Assembly: GCA_017302635.1 (NCBI GenBank)
Contig: JAFLCX010000001.1
Location: 62,001-126,000, forward strand
Direction: 5' to 3'
Length of the DNA stretch: 64,000 bases
Origin: Hyphomicrobiales bacterium
GTDB lineage: Bacteria; Pseudomonadota; Alphaproteobacteria; Rhizobiales; Beijerinckiaceae
Made by a program: the position numbers and the translations under genes. This document shows positions 9,030 through 17,382 of the stretch, piece after piece. Positions within the stretch are counted from its first letter, which is position 1. Every line of letters starts with the position of its first letter. The notes beneath the pieces were generated by a model that was not told the DNA's origin, did no database searches, and saw nothing but the letters and a program-made list of their open reading frames with translations.

Positions 9030-10106
9030 ATGACACGCGTCGCTTTTCTCATCCCCGGTGATCTCGCGCTACCGACGGGCGGCTATGCCTATGATCGGGC
9101 CGTGATCCGCCTGCTGCCGCAGGCCGGGGTCGAGGCGATGCATGTCGCGCTGCCGGGGAGCTACCCCAACCCCAGCGCGGATGACCTGACCGACACCGCC
9201 GCAATCATCGCGGGATTGCCGCCCGATTGCCTGCTGCTGATCGATGGTCTTGCCTATGGCGCGATGCCGGAAGCTCTGATCCGTTCCATCCGCCAGCCGA
9301 TCGTGGCACTCTGCCATCATCCGCTGGCGCTTGAGAACGGGATTTCTCCCGATCGCGCCATCACCCTTCATCAGAGCGAGACGATCGCCCTTTCCCTCGC
9401 GCAGCACGTGATCGTCACTTCGCCGCTGACGGGGAAAATTCTGGCAGGCGATTTCGGCGTTGCGGCTGAGAAAATCACCGTCGCCGAGCCCGGCACCACG
9501 CGGAAGGCACGCGCGACGGGCTCGAAATCCGACATCCTGAACCTTCTCGCTGTGGGCTCGATCGTGCCGCGCAAAGGTTACGGTGTGCTGGTGGAAGCCT
9601 TGGCGGGCCTGAAGCGGAAAAACTGGCATCTCAAGATCGCCGGCACTGCGCGCGGCCTTGAGACCGTGAATGCCCTGCGCGACCAGATCGCGCTCTCGGA
9701 CCTCAACGATCACATCCAGCTTCTGGGTGCCGTTCCGGATCGTGACCTCGATCAACTCTTTGCAGAAGCTGATCTTTTCGTGATGTCGTCTCTGTTCGAG
9801 GGCTACGGCATGGTGCTGGCGGAAGCCTTGCAGCGCGGCCTGCCGATCGTCACCACGACGGGTGGCGCCGCAAGCGAAACCGTGCCGGATGGCGCAGGAC
9901 TGAAAGTCCCGCCCGGTGATGCGACGGCTTTGCGCAACGCCATCGACAACGCCTTGTCTGATCCTTCCTTGCGCGCCCGCCTTTCTGATGCTGCTCATCG
10001 CGCCGGCGAAAAACTCCCCACATGGGACGATACCGCGCGAACCATTGCGCAGGCGCTGGGGCGCGTCTCGACCTCCTCTTCTCCTGCTGCCGTGAAAGGC
10101 TCCTGA
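9030..10106 (+). CDS. GT4 family glycosyltransferase
   Basis: A 358-residue GT-B glycosyltransferase of family 4. The N-terminal acceptor domain starts with MTRVAFLIPGDLALPTGGYA. The donor domain has LLAVGSIVPRKGYGVLVEAL (about residues 175-195), then LFVMSSLFEGYGMVLAEALQ, the ExGYGMVxxEA nucleotide-sugar motif with its first Glu. ATG at 9030 fits the family start; an earlier start would overlap the preceding gene. It sits 8 bases after the PTPS-fold gene and 2 bases before the methyltransferase. Cell-envelope glycosylation is possible, but the neighbours suggest a small-molecule acceptor, perhaps a pterin-like compound; that is inference. Confidence 0.87.
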   Translation: MTRVAFLIPGDLALPTGGYAYDRAVIRLLPQAGVEAMHVALPGSYPNPSADDLTDTAAIIAGLPPDCLLLIDGLAYGAMPEALIRSIRQPIVALCHHPLALENGISPDRAITLHQSETIALSLAQHVIVTSPLTGKILAGDFGVAAEKITVAEPGTTRKARATGSKSDILNLLAVGSIVPRKGYGVLVEALAGLKRKNWHLKIAGTARGLETVNALRDQIALSDLNDHIQLLGAVPDRDLDQLFAEADLFVMSSLFEGYGMVLAEALQRGLPIVTTTGGAASETVPDGAGLKVPPGDATALRNAIDNALSDPSLRARLSDAAHRAGEKLPTWDDTARTIAQALGRVSTSSSPAAVKGS

Positions 10107-10108
10107 TC

Positions 10109-10960
10109 ATGGGATTTTCTGCCGATTGGCTCGCTTTGCGCGAACCCGCCGACCATCGCTCGCGCTCGGCGCAGATGCTGGCCGACCTCGCGAAACGGGT
10201 GGAAAACCGCGATGTGCTGCGGGTCACTGATCTCGGATGCGGCACCGGTTCGAACCTGCGCGCCACGGCGCCCGCGCTGAACGCTCGACAGGAATGGACG
10301 CTCGTCGATTATGATTTCGCGCTGCTCGAACAGGCCGCGCGCAGTCTCACGGAATGGGCTGATGAGGCGAAAGCCATCGGCGACGATCTTGTGCTTATCA
10401 AGGATGGCCGGAATATCGGTGTGAAATTCCGCATCGCCGACCTCAACAAGGAACTCGAACAGGTGATTTCCGGTGACATCGATGTCGTCACCGCCTCGGC
10501 TTTGTTCGATCTCATTTCCGAAAGCTGGATGCGCCGCTTCATCACGGCGCTGAAAGCCACGCCGGCGATATTCTACACGGTGCTGACCTATAACGGGGAA
10601 GATGATTTCCTGCCCGCTCACCCGTTCGATTGGGGCATCATCAATGCCTTCAAGATCCACCAGCGGCGCGACAAGGGCTTCGGCCCGGCGGAAGGCCCGC
10701 AGGCCGCTGCTACGCTGGCACGACTTTTGAGCGAGGCGGGATACTCGGTGGAAACCGCCGATACGCCTTGGGTGCTCAAACCATCTGATATCCAGCTCAA
10801 GACCGAGTTGCTCAAGGGCTTGCATGGCGCGGCGATGGAAACCGGGCTCGTCTCGGATAACGGCGCGAATGACTGGCTGTTCTGGCGCACATCAATGGGT
10901 GACCAGAAAGGCTCGCGCATGACGACCGGCCATACGGACATCCTGGCTGCGAAAGGCTGA
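10109..10960 (+). CDS. Class I SAM-dependent methyltransferase
   Basis: A 283-residue methyltransferase with the SAM-binding glycine motif VTDLGCGTGSNLRATAPALN (about residues 39-58), an acidic VDYDFALLEQ second motif and DIDVVTASALFDLISESW as the post-motif strand. ATG at 10109 is two bases after the glycosyltransferase stop, which makes translational coupling likely. It is the last gene of the four-gene rightward operon and converges on a cytochrome b561 gene. Acceptor unknown; modification of the same metabolite as the glycosyltransferase is inferred from tight linkage. Confidence 0.83.
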   Translation: MGFSADWLALREPADHRSRSAQMLADLAKRVENRDVLRVTDLGCGTGSNLRATAPALNARQEWTLVDYDFALLEQAARSLTEWADEAKAIGDDLVLIKDGRNIGVKFRIADLNKELEQVISGDIDVVTASALFDLISESWMRRFITALKATPAIFYTVLTYNGEDDFLPAHPFDWGIINAFKIHQRRDKGFGPAEGPQAAATLARLLSEAGYSVETADTPWVLKPSDIQLKTELLKGLHGAAMETGLVSDNGANDWLFWRTSMGDQKGSRMTTGHTDILAAKG

Positions 10961-10968
10961 GTCTTAGC

Positions 10969-11520
10969 TCACCCGCCCGGCATCATGCGGCGGAAAACAC
11001 CATCCTTCTTCACAATCAGATGCATGAACGCGGCGCCGATATGCGCAGCCATCACCAGCGCGAGGCCGATGGCCGCCGCCTTGTGAAGCGTGAACAAGGT
11101 GCCCGCAAGCGCCTGATTGACTGGCATGATCGGCGGCAGCGACAGCCCGAACAGCACGCCGCGTGCGGGGTAAGCAGAAACGGCAGCCCAGCCGAGAAGC
11201 GGCACCAGAAACATCAGCACATAGAGAGCCTTGTGCGCCGCATCCGAGGCGAAGCGCTCGAACGGTGTCAGCGTTGAAACCGGTGCGGGCGCACCCCGCT
11301 TCTTGCGGATCCAGATCCGTGCCAACACCAGCATCAGGATGATGAAACCGATCGTCTTGTGCCAGGTGTAGAGCGTGTTGGTCAGCGCATCGAAATTCGT
11401 CGCCGCCCCGCGATAGGTCATGTAGACACCGACCGGGATCATCCCGAGCATGAGCAGTGCAATCAGCCAGTGCAGGAGTTTCTGGCTACCGGAATAGGCT
11501 TGCGGCACGGGGGCAGACAT
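10969..11520 (-). CDS. Cytochrome b561 family membrane protein
   Basis: A 183-residue integral membrane protein with four predicted helices. Candidate haem-ligand histidines are visible in QKLLHWLIALLMLGMIPVG, LYTWHKTIGFIILML, TLHKAAAIGLALVMAAHIG and the following MHLIVKK. This is the bacterial b561 (CybB-type) pattern: a di-haem protein that moves electrons between quinol and periplasmic or membrane acceptors. ATG at 11520 is preferred; the further-upstream start would overlap the RibD-like gene. It lies 10 bases downstream of that reductase on the same strand, so they may be co-transcribed. Confidence 0.87.
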   Translation of the reverse strand: MSAPVPQAYSGSQKLLHWLIALLMLGMIPVGVYMTYRGAATNFDALTNTLYTWHKTIGFIILMLVLARIWIRKKRGAPAPVSTLTPFERFASDAAHKALYVLMFLVPLLGWAAVSAYPARGVLFGLSLPPIMPVNQALAGTLFTLHKAAAIGLALVMAAHIGAAFMHLIVKKDGVFRRMMPGG

Positions 11521-11530
11521 CGGCAACTCC

Positions 11531-12235
11531 CTATTTATGGGCAAGATCGCAATCGAATAACACTTCTCCCTTGCCGAGCAAAATCACCTCGGTCGGCGGG
11601 CGTTTGGCCTCCTTGAGAACCTTGATCGGCTTGAGGTCGAGCCCGGTCTGGCCCGAGCCGAGGATCACGGGCGACACCATCAGGTGCAGTCGGTCGATGA
11701 TGCCCATGTCGATCGATTGCGAGACGATGCGCGCCCCGCCTTCCACCAGCACCTTGTCGAACCCCAGGGCGCTGAGGCACCGCGCGACGAAACGCAGGTC
11801 GAAATGGCCTTTCTTGTCAGCCGGGAGGTGCTTCACTTCGACGCCATCCGGCACGCGTTCGCCCGTCACACCCTCGGCACGCAGCAGGATGCGGCGGGTG
11901 CCGTCTTCGGCGAGGCATTTCGCTGTGTACGGAACCTTGCCCTTGGCATCGATGATGACGCGCGCCGGGTTGCGCCCCTCCACGAGACGCAGGTTGAGCT
12001 GCGGGTCATCGGCCAGCACGGTGCCGATGCCGACGAGCACCGCATCGACATGAGCGCGCAGCGCGTGAAGATGAACAAGCGACGTCTTCGAGCCGATATA
12101 ACGGCTGTCTCCCGTGATCGTGGCGATGCGCCCATCCAGCGATTGGCCAAGCTGGGCCACCATAAACGGGCGATCATCTCTGGTCCGAACGAAATGTCTG
12201 AACGTATCAGGTGCGGGCAATACGGTTTGTTTCAT
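11531..12235 (-). CDS. RibD C-terminal-domain reductase (dihydrofolate reductase-like)
   Basis: A 234-residue stand-alone reductase domain of the RibD C-terminal / dihydrofolate reductase superfamily. Markers are FMVAQLGQSLDGRIAT (about 28-43), VDAVLVGIGTVLADDPQLNL (NADPH loop) and KVLVEGGARIVSQSI. It has no deaminase half, unlike the full RibD at 28279-29385. In riboflavin synthesis this fold reduces the ribosyl side chain of the pyrimidine made from GTP. Placed head-to-head with a GTP cyclohydrolase II gene, it could reduce the same type of product for another pathway. ATG 12235 fits the conserved start; longer readings toward 13558 are antisense to the cyclohydrolase gene. Confidence 0.85.
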   Translation of the reverse strand: MKQTVLPAPDTFRHFVRTRDDRPFMVAQLGQSLDGRIATITGDSRYIGSKTSLVHLHALRAHVDAVLVGIGTVLADDPQLNLRLVEGRNPARVIIDAKGKVPYTAKCLAEDGTRRILLRAEGVTGERVPDGVEVKHLPADKKGHFDLRFVARCLSALGFDKVLVEGGARIVSQSIDMGIIDRLHLMVSPVILGSGQTGLDLKPIKVLKEAKRPPTEVILLGKGEVLFDCDLAHK

Positions 12236-12327
12236 CGTGAAAAGGTTCCGAATCAGGGCGATAGCGCGCCCTGAACGTGACGGGGTGGAGCGCTCCGGGC
12301 AAGCCCGAGAGAATTCTTGAACAAGGT

Positions 12328-12352
12328 GAACGTTCAGACATCTGCCGTTCAT
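12328..12352. promoter_or_regulatory. Palindromic candidate operator between the RibD-like gene and ribA
   Basis: The 219-base divergent region contains a perfect 10-base palindrome TGAACGTTCA (12328-12337) and a further half-site CGTTCA at 12347-12352 that pairs with the first TGAACG. A separate hairpin CAGGGCG/CGCCCTG lies at 12254-12273. Such repeats between divergent genes often bind a dimeric regulator. No FMN riboswitch signature is visible here. Confidence 0.3.
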
Positions 12353-12454
12353 CTTCACTGAGGCTAATTGCGCTCCTCGAATGAGAACACGGTGTCCATC
12401 CGATGGAATTCCTCCATCGAAAAGACCGTAAAACATGGACAGAATGGAAGTCAG

Positions 12455-13576
12455 ATGACCAATGTTTCGGACGTTTTGGGCCTTTTCGACACGGCAAACG
12501 AGCGCGCGGTAGATCGCGCGATTGCCGAATTTCGTGCGGGGCGGCCCGTCGCGATTACAGAGGGCGAGAATGCCCTCGTTGTCCTTCTTGTGGATGCGCT
12601 GAACCAGAGAAACGCCGAGGGGCTTGACCGCCTCGCGCCGGGTCGCGCACGCCTCATCATCCCCGCCGCGCGGCTGCGCCGCCTCGGCCTCGATCGGCAG
12701 CAGGCTGGTATCGTGTCGTTCCCGGTGCCGGATGCAGCACGCGCTGAAACGCTCGCGCTGAAGATCGATGCCCGCATCGATGCGCCGGTCGCGCCGGTGA
12801 ACACACTCGATGAAGGTGCGATTGAACTCGCGCGCCTCGCGCTGCTCACGCCGGCGGTCTATGCCATTCCGGTCGCCACCGCGTCGCTGGCTGGCGAGAT
12901 CGTACGCGCCGGCGTGCAGGATATCACCGATTATCGTGCGGCTCAGGTGAAGGCGATCCAGATTGTCGGCCGCGCGCCGGTTCCGCTGGAATTCGCCGCC
13001 GAGACCGAATTCGTGGTGTTCCGCGGAGGCGAAGGCCTCAAGGATCAGGTCGCGATCATCGTCGGCAAGCCGGATTTCTCGAAGCCGGTCGCCATCCGCA
13101 TGCACTCGGCCTGCCTCACGGGAGACCTGTTCGGCTCGCTCAAATGCGATTGCGGCGACCAGCTGCGCGGCACCGTGCAGAAAATGGCACAGAGCGATGG
13201 CGGTATCCTGCTCTATCTCGATCAGGAAGGTCGCGGCAACGGCATCGCCAACAAGATGCGCGCCTACAAGCTGCAGAGCCAAGGCTGGGACACCTATGAC
13301 GCCGATGAAGTGCTCGGCTTCGGGCTGGACCAGCGCCGCTTTGACTTCGCGGCCGAGATGCTGCGCAAGCTGGGTGTCACCAGTGTTCGGGTGATGACGA
13401 ACAACCCCGAGAAGATCGGGGCGCTGAAGGCATCGGGCCTTGAGGTTGTGGCCGACAACCGCGCCTATGGCCGCCAGACGGCGGAAAATGTGCGCTATCT
13501 GGCCTCCAAGCGGGATCGCGCCGGCCATTTCATCGATTTCGATGCGATGGTTGCCCACGCTCCGCAGGCCGATTGA
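12455..13576 (+). CDS. ribA: GTP cyclohydrolase II with non-catalytic RibB-like N-terminal region
   Basis: A 373-residue protein. The C-terminal half is GTP cyclohydrolase II: the zinc motif lies in CLTGDLFGSLKCDCGDQL (C-x10-C-x-C), followed by LYLDQEGRGNGIANKMRAYK and VRVMTNNPEKIGAL. It opens the GTP imidazole ring to give formate and a diaminopyrimidine. The first 190 residues resemble the layout of DHBP synthase (RibB) but lack its RENEGD active-site motif, so they are probably structural. ATG 12455 follows GGAAG by five bases. It may be the housekeeping riboflavin enzyme, since the ribD-ribE-ribH block here lacks one, or may feed the adjacent pterin-like cluster. Confidence 0.88.
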   Translation: MTNVSDVLGLFDTANERAVDRAIAEFRAGRPVAITEGENALVVLLVDALNQRNAEGLDRLAPGRARLIIPAARLRRLGLDRQQAGIVSFPVPDAARAETLALKIDARIDAPVAPVNTLDEGAIELARLALLTPAVYAIPVATASLAGEIVRAGVQDITDYRAAQVKAIQIVGRAPVPLEFAAETEFVVFRGGEGLKDQVAIIVGKPDFSKPVAIRMHSACLTGDLFGSLKCDCGDQLRGTVQKMAQSDGGILLYLDQEGRGNGIANKMRAYKLQSQGWDTYDADEVLGFGLDQRRFDFAAEMLRKLGVTSVRVMTNNPEKIGALKASGLEVVADNRAYGRQTAENVRYLASKRDRAGHFIDFDAMVAHAPQAD

Positions 13577-13627
13577 TCCCTTCGGCCCGTTGGCTTAGCG
13601 TCGCACCCGGGACGGGGAGCTTGGGGA

Positions 13628-15994
13628 TTGCGGATTAGCCTGAAAACAGGGCGGAGCCAGATCGAGGCTCCGTCGTCTCTTGCTGGCGGTCCGCTTGGAC
13701 CGCTTTCATCCGACGAGCGTCAGCCCTGGCGGATCGCGGCCTTGACGCTTGTTGTCTTGTGGCTGGTCCTCGTCTGGCCGTGGCTTTCCGGCTCTGTCAC
13801 CATTCCTTGGGATGCGAAGGCGCATTTTCACGCGCAGATCGTCTTTCTCGCCAACAGCATCCATCGCGGCGAGAGCCCGTTCTGGGTGCCCTATATTTTC
13901 ACGGGTCATCCGCAGATCGCCGATCCTCAATCGATGATTTTCTCGCCGGCGCATCTGCTGCTGGCGATCGTGAACCCCGATCCCTCCATGCGCGCGGTCG
14001 ACGCAACGAGTTTCCTGGGGGTGCTGTTCGGAGCCTTCGGCGTCCTGGGCTTTGCGCGTGACCGGCGCTGGCATGTCGCGGCCGGTCTTGTCGCGGCTCT
14101 GGCTTTTGCCTTTGGCGGTTCGGCGGGGTGGCGCATCCAGCATACGGGCCAGATTTTCTCGATGATCTACCTGCCCTGGGCGCTCTGGATGCTTGAGCGT
14201 GCCCTGCGCCTTGGCTCGATGCGGTATGGCGCGCTGGCGGGATTTTTCGCGGCCCTGATCGCGCTGGACCCGGATCAGGTCGCGTTTCTGACTCTCGTCG
14301 TGCTCGCCTTGTACATTGCAGCCTACTGGCTGGCCGGGCGAGGCGTCGTCGAGCGCTTTCGCGCCACGTGGCGCCCTGTTCTGGCGATGGGGGCAGTCGG
14401 GCTGACCATCATTGCCATACCGACCCTGATGGTCCTGCATTTCGCCGGAATGTCCAATCGTCCGCATTTCTCGATTGCGGATGCTGAAATGGGTTCGCTG
14501 CATCCCTCGACGCTGCTCACCTTCATCGTCGCCAATCTGTTCGGCACGATCGGGCCTGCCGAGAACTACTGGGGTGCGCCGAGCCTTCACTGGCCCTACA
14601 TTGTCTCGCTTTTCATCGCGCGGAACATGGCGAATTTCTACATGGGCCTGCTTCCGGCGCTTGGGGTTCTGTGCTGGCTTTCGTCGCGCGAGGCGCTCGA
14701 GCGCCGTTTTGTTGTGCTGGCGATCACCTTCCTCGCCATGATCCTGTATGCGCTGGGAAAATACACGCCCCTCTTTGGCGTGCTCTACAATGTACTGCCC
14801 GGCGTTGCCCTGTTCCGCCGCCCGGCCGACTCCCTGTTTCTGGTCGGCTCGCTGGGCGCATTGCTCGCCGGGTTCGGGCTGAACCGTTTCCTGACGAGCG
14901 AACGGATCGGGCGGGTTTTCCCGATTATGGCGTGCGGGTTCGTGCTTCTGACTTTCGTCAGTGGCATCGGCATGGCCATCTGGCTGGGGAAGTTGCATCA
15001 ATCCGCCCGCGATATCGGTATCGCCGCAGCGTTTGTTGTCGCATCTGCTCTGGCGCTCGCGATCGCCCGGTCGCATGCGGCAAGAAAGCCCGTGCTGGTG
15101 AGCACAATGCTCGCGCTTCTTCTGGCAATCGATTTCGGCTGGAACCTGAGGCCGAGCGATTCAACAGGCCTCTCCCCGAAGATTTATGACGTTCTGAACC
15201 GGGATAGCTCGAACGCCATTCTGGCCGAACTGAAGCAGCGAATAGTGACCAGTGAAACGCGGCGGGACCGGGTGGAACTCACCGGACTGGGCTTCGAATG
15301 GCCCAATCTCGGCATGATCCACCGGCTCGAGAACACGCTGGGCTACAACCCCCTGCGCCTTCGGCATTTCAGCCTCGCGACCGGAGCCGGAGACACCGTG
15401 GCAGGATACGACCAGCACCGGTTTGCGCCACTCTTCCCCTCCTATCGCTCACCCTTTGCCAATCTGATGGGGTTGCGGTTCATTGCCTTGCCGGTGCCGA
15501 TCGAGCGACTCGATCCACGCCTCAGGACCAATCCGCTGCCGTTGGTGGCAAGCACCGGCGACACCTTTATCTATGAAAACCCGGATGCCATGCCGCGTGT
15601 GCTGATCACGCCACAGGCCGAAATCACCGATCAGGAGATGCTGCTGCAATTCGGCAACTGGCCGGGAACCGATCTCGCCCGCGTGGCCTATATCGAGAAG
15701 ACGGACCAGAAGCTGCCCGGCGATGGTGCTGGCGGAACAGCGCGCATCCGCGACTATCGCAACACGAACATCACCATCGAAACCGATGCGCCGCGCGGCG
15801 GCGTGTTGCTGCTCAACGATGTCTGGCACCCGTGGTGGTTTGCTCAGGCGGATGGGCGCGACGTGCCGGTGCTTCGGGCGAACGGAGCGTTCCGGGCTGT
15901 CATCCTGCCACCGGGGACGCGTGAATTGCGCTTTCATTTCCGGCCGTTATACGGACTCTGGCGCGACATATCGCTCCGTTTCTCCAGGCGCTGA
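13628..15994 (+). CDS. Large YfhO-like polytopic membrane protein
   Basis: A 788-residue protein with about a dozen hydrophobic helices over residues 35-500 and a C-terminal soluble domain. The architecture and segments such as TIPWDAKAHFHAQIVFLANS (an early extracytoplasmic loop with acidic residues) and GEFTGHP-like 'YIFTGHPQIADPQS' resemble YfhO-family proteins, GT-C-type enzymes that glycosylate lipoteichoic acid in Firmicutes. In Proteobacteria the substrate is unknown. The start appears to be TTG at 13628, about eight bases after GGGGAGC; no in-frame ATG occurs before the first helix. The gene stands alone between ribA and the merR gene, which converges on it. Confidence 0.65.
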   Translation: MRISLKTGRSQIEAPSSLAGGPLGPLSSDERQPWRIAALTLVVLWLVLVWPWLSGSVTIPWDAKAHFHAQIVFLANSIHRGESPFWVPYIFTGHPQIADPQSMIFSPAHLLLAIVNPDPSMRAVDATSFLGVLFGAFGVLGFARDRRWHVAAGLVAALAFAFGGSAGWRIQHTGQIFSMIYLPWALWMLERALRLGSMRYGALAGFFAALIALDPDQVAFLTLVVLALYIAAYWLAGRGVVERFRATWRPVLAMGAVGLTIIAIPTLMVLHFAGMSNRPHFSIADAEMGSLHPSTLLTFIVANLFGTIGPAENYWGAPSLHWPYIVSLFIARNMANFYMGLLPALGVLCWLSSREALERRFVVLAITFLAMILYALGKYTPLFGVLYNVLPGVALFRRPADSLFLVGSLGALLAGFGLNRFLTSERIGRVFPIMACGFVLLTFVSGIGMAIWLGKLHQSARDIGIAAAFVVASALALAIARSHAARKPVLVSTMLALLLAIDFGWNLRPSDSTGLSPKIYDVLNRDSSNAILAELKQRIVTSETRRDRVELTGLGFEWPNLGMIHRLENTLGYNPLRLRHFSLATGAGDTVAGYDQHRFAPLFPSYRSPFANLMGLRFIALPVPIERLDPRLRTNPLPLVASTGDTFIYENPDAMPRVLITPQAEITDQEMLLQFGNWPGTDLARVAYIEKTDQKLPGDGAGGTARIRDYRNTNITIETDAPRGGVLLLNDVWHPWWFAQADGRDVPVLRANGAFRAVILPPGTRELRFHFRPLYGLWRDISLRFSRR

Positions 15995-16011
15995 CCCCGA
16001 AGAGAAACGCT

Positions 16012-16707
16012 CTATTTCCCGCTCACGCGCTCCCGCCCGGCCAGAACCCGGCCAATGGCGGCGCGCGCACTCTCGAGTTCGCCCAAGGCCTCGATCAGTG
16101 CAAGCCGGGCGGCACTGGTGCCTTCTGCTGGATTGGCAGCCTGAACAGGTGCGGGCGAGAGATCGTGCCGCACACCGATCCCCCCACGGGTGAACGAGAC
16201 CTGGCCATCATACGGGCGTGGCGGCGCCGGCTGCTCGGGCGGCAAGACCGGCTTTCCCAGAGGCAGTTCGGTTTCGAAAACAGGTTGCGCAGCCGCATCG
16301 CCAAATCCGGAGACCGGGCGCTGGTCGGGCTGCGGCATCGAAGCAGGCGGAGGCGGATAATCTGGTCTGGCCTGCGCTCCCGGCGCCGGTTCCACATCCT
16401 CCGGCGAGACTGGCGCGAGACCCGGCACAAGCCCGCCGGCCCTGCCGACCGCCTGAACCCCGCGCGGGCCCTGCTCCTTGAGGATGCGCTGCACCCCCTT
16501 GATCGTATAGCCCTCGCGATAGAGGAGGTGCCGGATGCCCTTGAGCAATTCCACGTCGTCGGGACGATAATAGCGGCGACCGCCACCCCGTTTCAGCGGC
16601 TTGATCTGTGGAAAGCGTGTTTCCCAGAAGCGAAGCACATGCTGGGCGATGTCGAGATCCTCGCCCACCTCGCTGATTGTGCGGTAGGCATCGGGTGCCT
16701 TGTCCAT
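16012..16707 (-). CDS. MerR family DNA-binding regulator
   Basis: A 231-residue protein. Residues 10-80 form a MerR winged helix: [20 protein letters not shown] then WETRFPQI, a [18 protein letters not shown] wing and [14 protein letters not shown]. The remainder is low-complexity, proline- and alanine-rich, without the cysteine effector loops of metal-sensing MerR proteins. This type of MerR gene next to ihfA, fabH and plsX is a conserved arrangement in Hyphomicrobiales; its targets are not established. ATG 16707 is chosen because upstream residues are unrelated. It converges with the YfhO-like gene, 17 bases apart. Confidence 0.88.
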   Translation of the reverse strand: MDKAPDAYRTISEVGEDLDIAQHVLRFWETRFPQIKPLKRGGGRRYYRPDDVELLKGIRHLLYREGYTIKGVQRILKEQGPRGVQAVGRAGGLVPGLAPVSPEDVEPAPGAQARPDYPPPPASMPQPDQRPVSGFGDAAAQPVFETELPLGKPVLPPEQPAPPRPYDGQVSFTRGGIGVRHDLSPAPVQAANPAEGTSAARLALIEALGELESARAAIGRVLAGRERVSGK

Positions 16708-16863
16708 CCAACCCCTCCCCCGGGGTGATTCAGTGCGGTAACCCGATCTCGTCGTTGCTTCTCGACCGGACAGACCCAACGACATGAGTCACGGAAAGAC
16801 GCAACGCAACAAAACGCGGCAGGCTCAACCTATAGAAGGCGGAAGGAAAGGCCTTGAGCCAGA

Positions 16864-17175
16864 TCAATCCTCGGCGGGATCCTCGTCGCCGTTGATCCGG
16901 GCCTTCATGACGTTGGATGGCTTGAAGACAAGCACGCGGCGCGGCGTGATGGGAACCTCCACGCCGGTTTTCGGGTTGCGCCCGATGCGCTCACCCTTCT
17001 CGCGCACGATGAACGAACCGAAAGACGAGAGTTTGACGGTCTCGCCAGAAACCAGCGTGTCGCTGATTTCCTTGAGAACAGTCTCGACAAGTTCCGAAGA
17101 CTCTGCCCGGCTAAGCCCGAGTTTCTGGTAAACCGCCTCGCAAAGATCGGCTCGCGTAATCGTCCGCCCGGCCAT
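16864..17175 (-). CDS. ihfA: Integration host factor subunit alpha
   Basis: A 103-residue HU/IHF-fold protein beginning [20 protein letters not shown]. The DNA-bending arm region shows [20 protein letters not shown] and the loop PKTGVEVPI, with the tip proline seen in NPKTG. IHF alpha pairs with IHF beta to bend DNA sharply at promoters and recombination sites. The small acidic extension after MKARINGD is common in this order. ATG 17175 gives the family length; the upstream in-frame extension is not conserved-looking. It is 156 bases before merR and follows fabH by 207 bases, so it probably has its own promoter. Confidence 0.95.
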   Translation of the reverse strand: MAGRTITRADLCEAVYQKLGLSRAESSELVETVLKEISDTLVSGETVKLSSFGSFIVREKGERIGRNPKTGVEVPITPRRVLVFKPSNVMKARINGDEDPAED

Positions 17176-17382
17176 GTTGCACTCCCTGTCTTCCCCGAGA
17201 ACCCGATCGGGTTCATGCGATCGTTCATCGCCCTGCATCGAGCCCAATCGCTCGCCACGGTCAATTTTCTTTTCCCGACCGGACGATCCACGCATAAAAA
17301 ACGGAATCGTATCCTTCTGATTTCCCGAAGCTATTGACAAGCGGTCGCAGGGTCAAGGCGCGAATGCCGTCTCAACCCGCAT

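Noticed and set aside
12236..12454. Possible FMN riboswitch before ribA
   Set aside because: I looked for the RFN element conserved boxes on both strands and found none; only short palindromes are present.
13706..15076. A 456-codon open frame on the minus strand
   Set aside because: Antisense to the YfhO-like protein, highly charged and without hydrophobic or catalytic pattern.
17334..17339. TTGACA as a plus-strand promoter
   Set aside because: There is no plus-strand gene downstream; the hexamer falls between fabH and ihfA, both on the minus strand.
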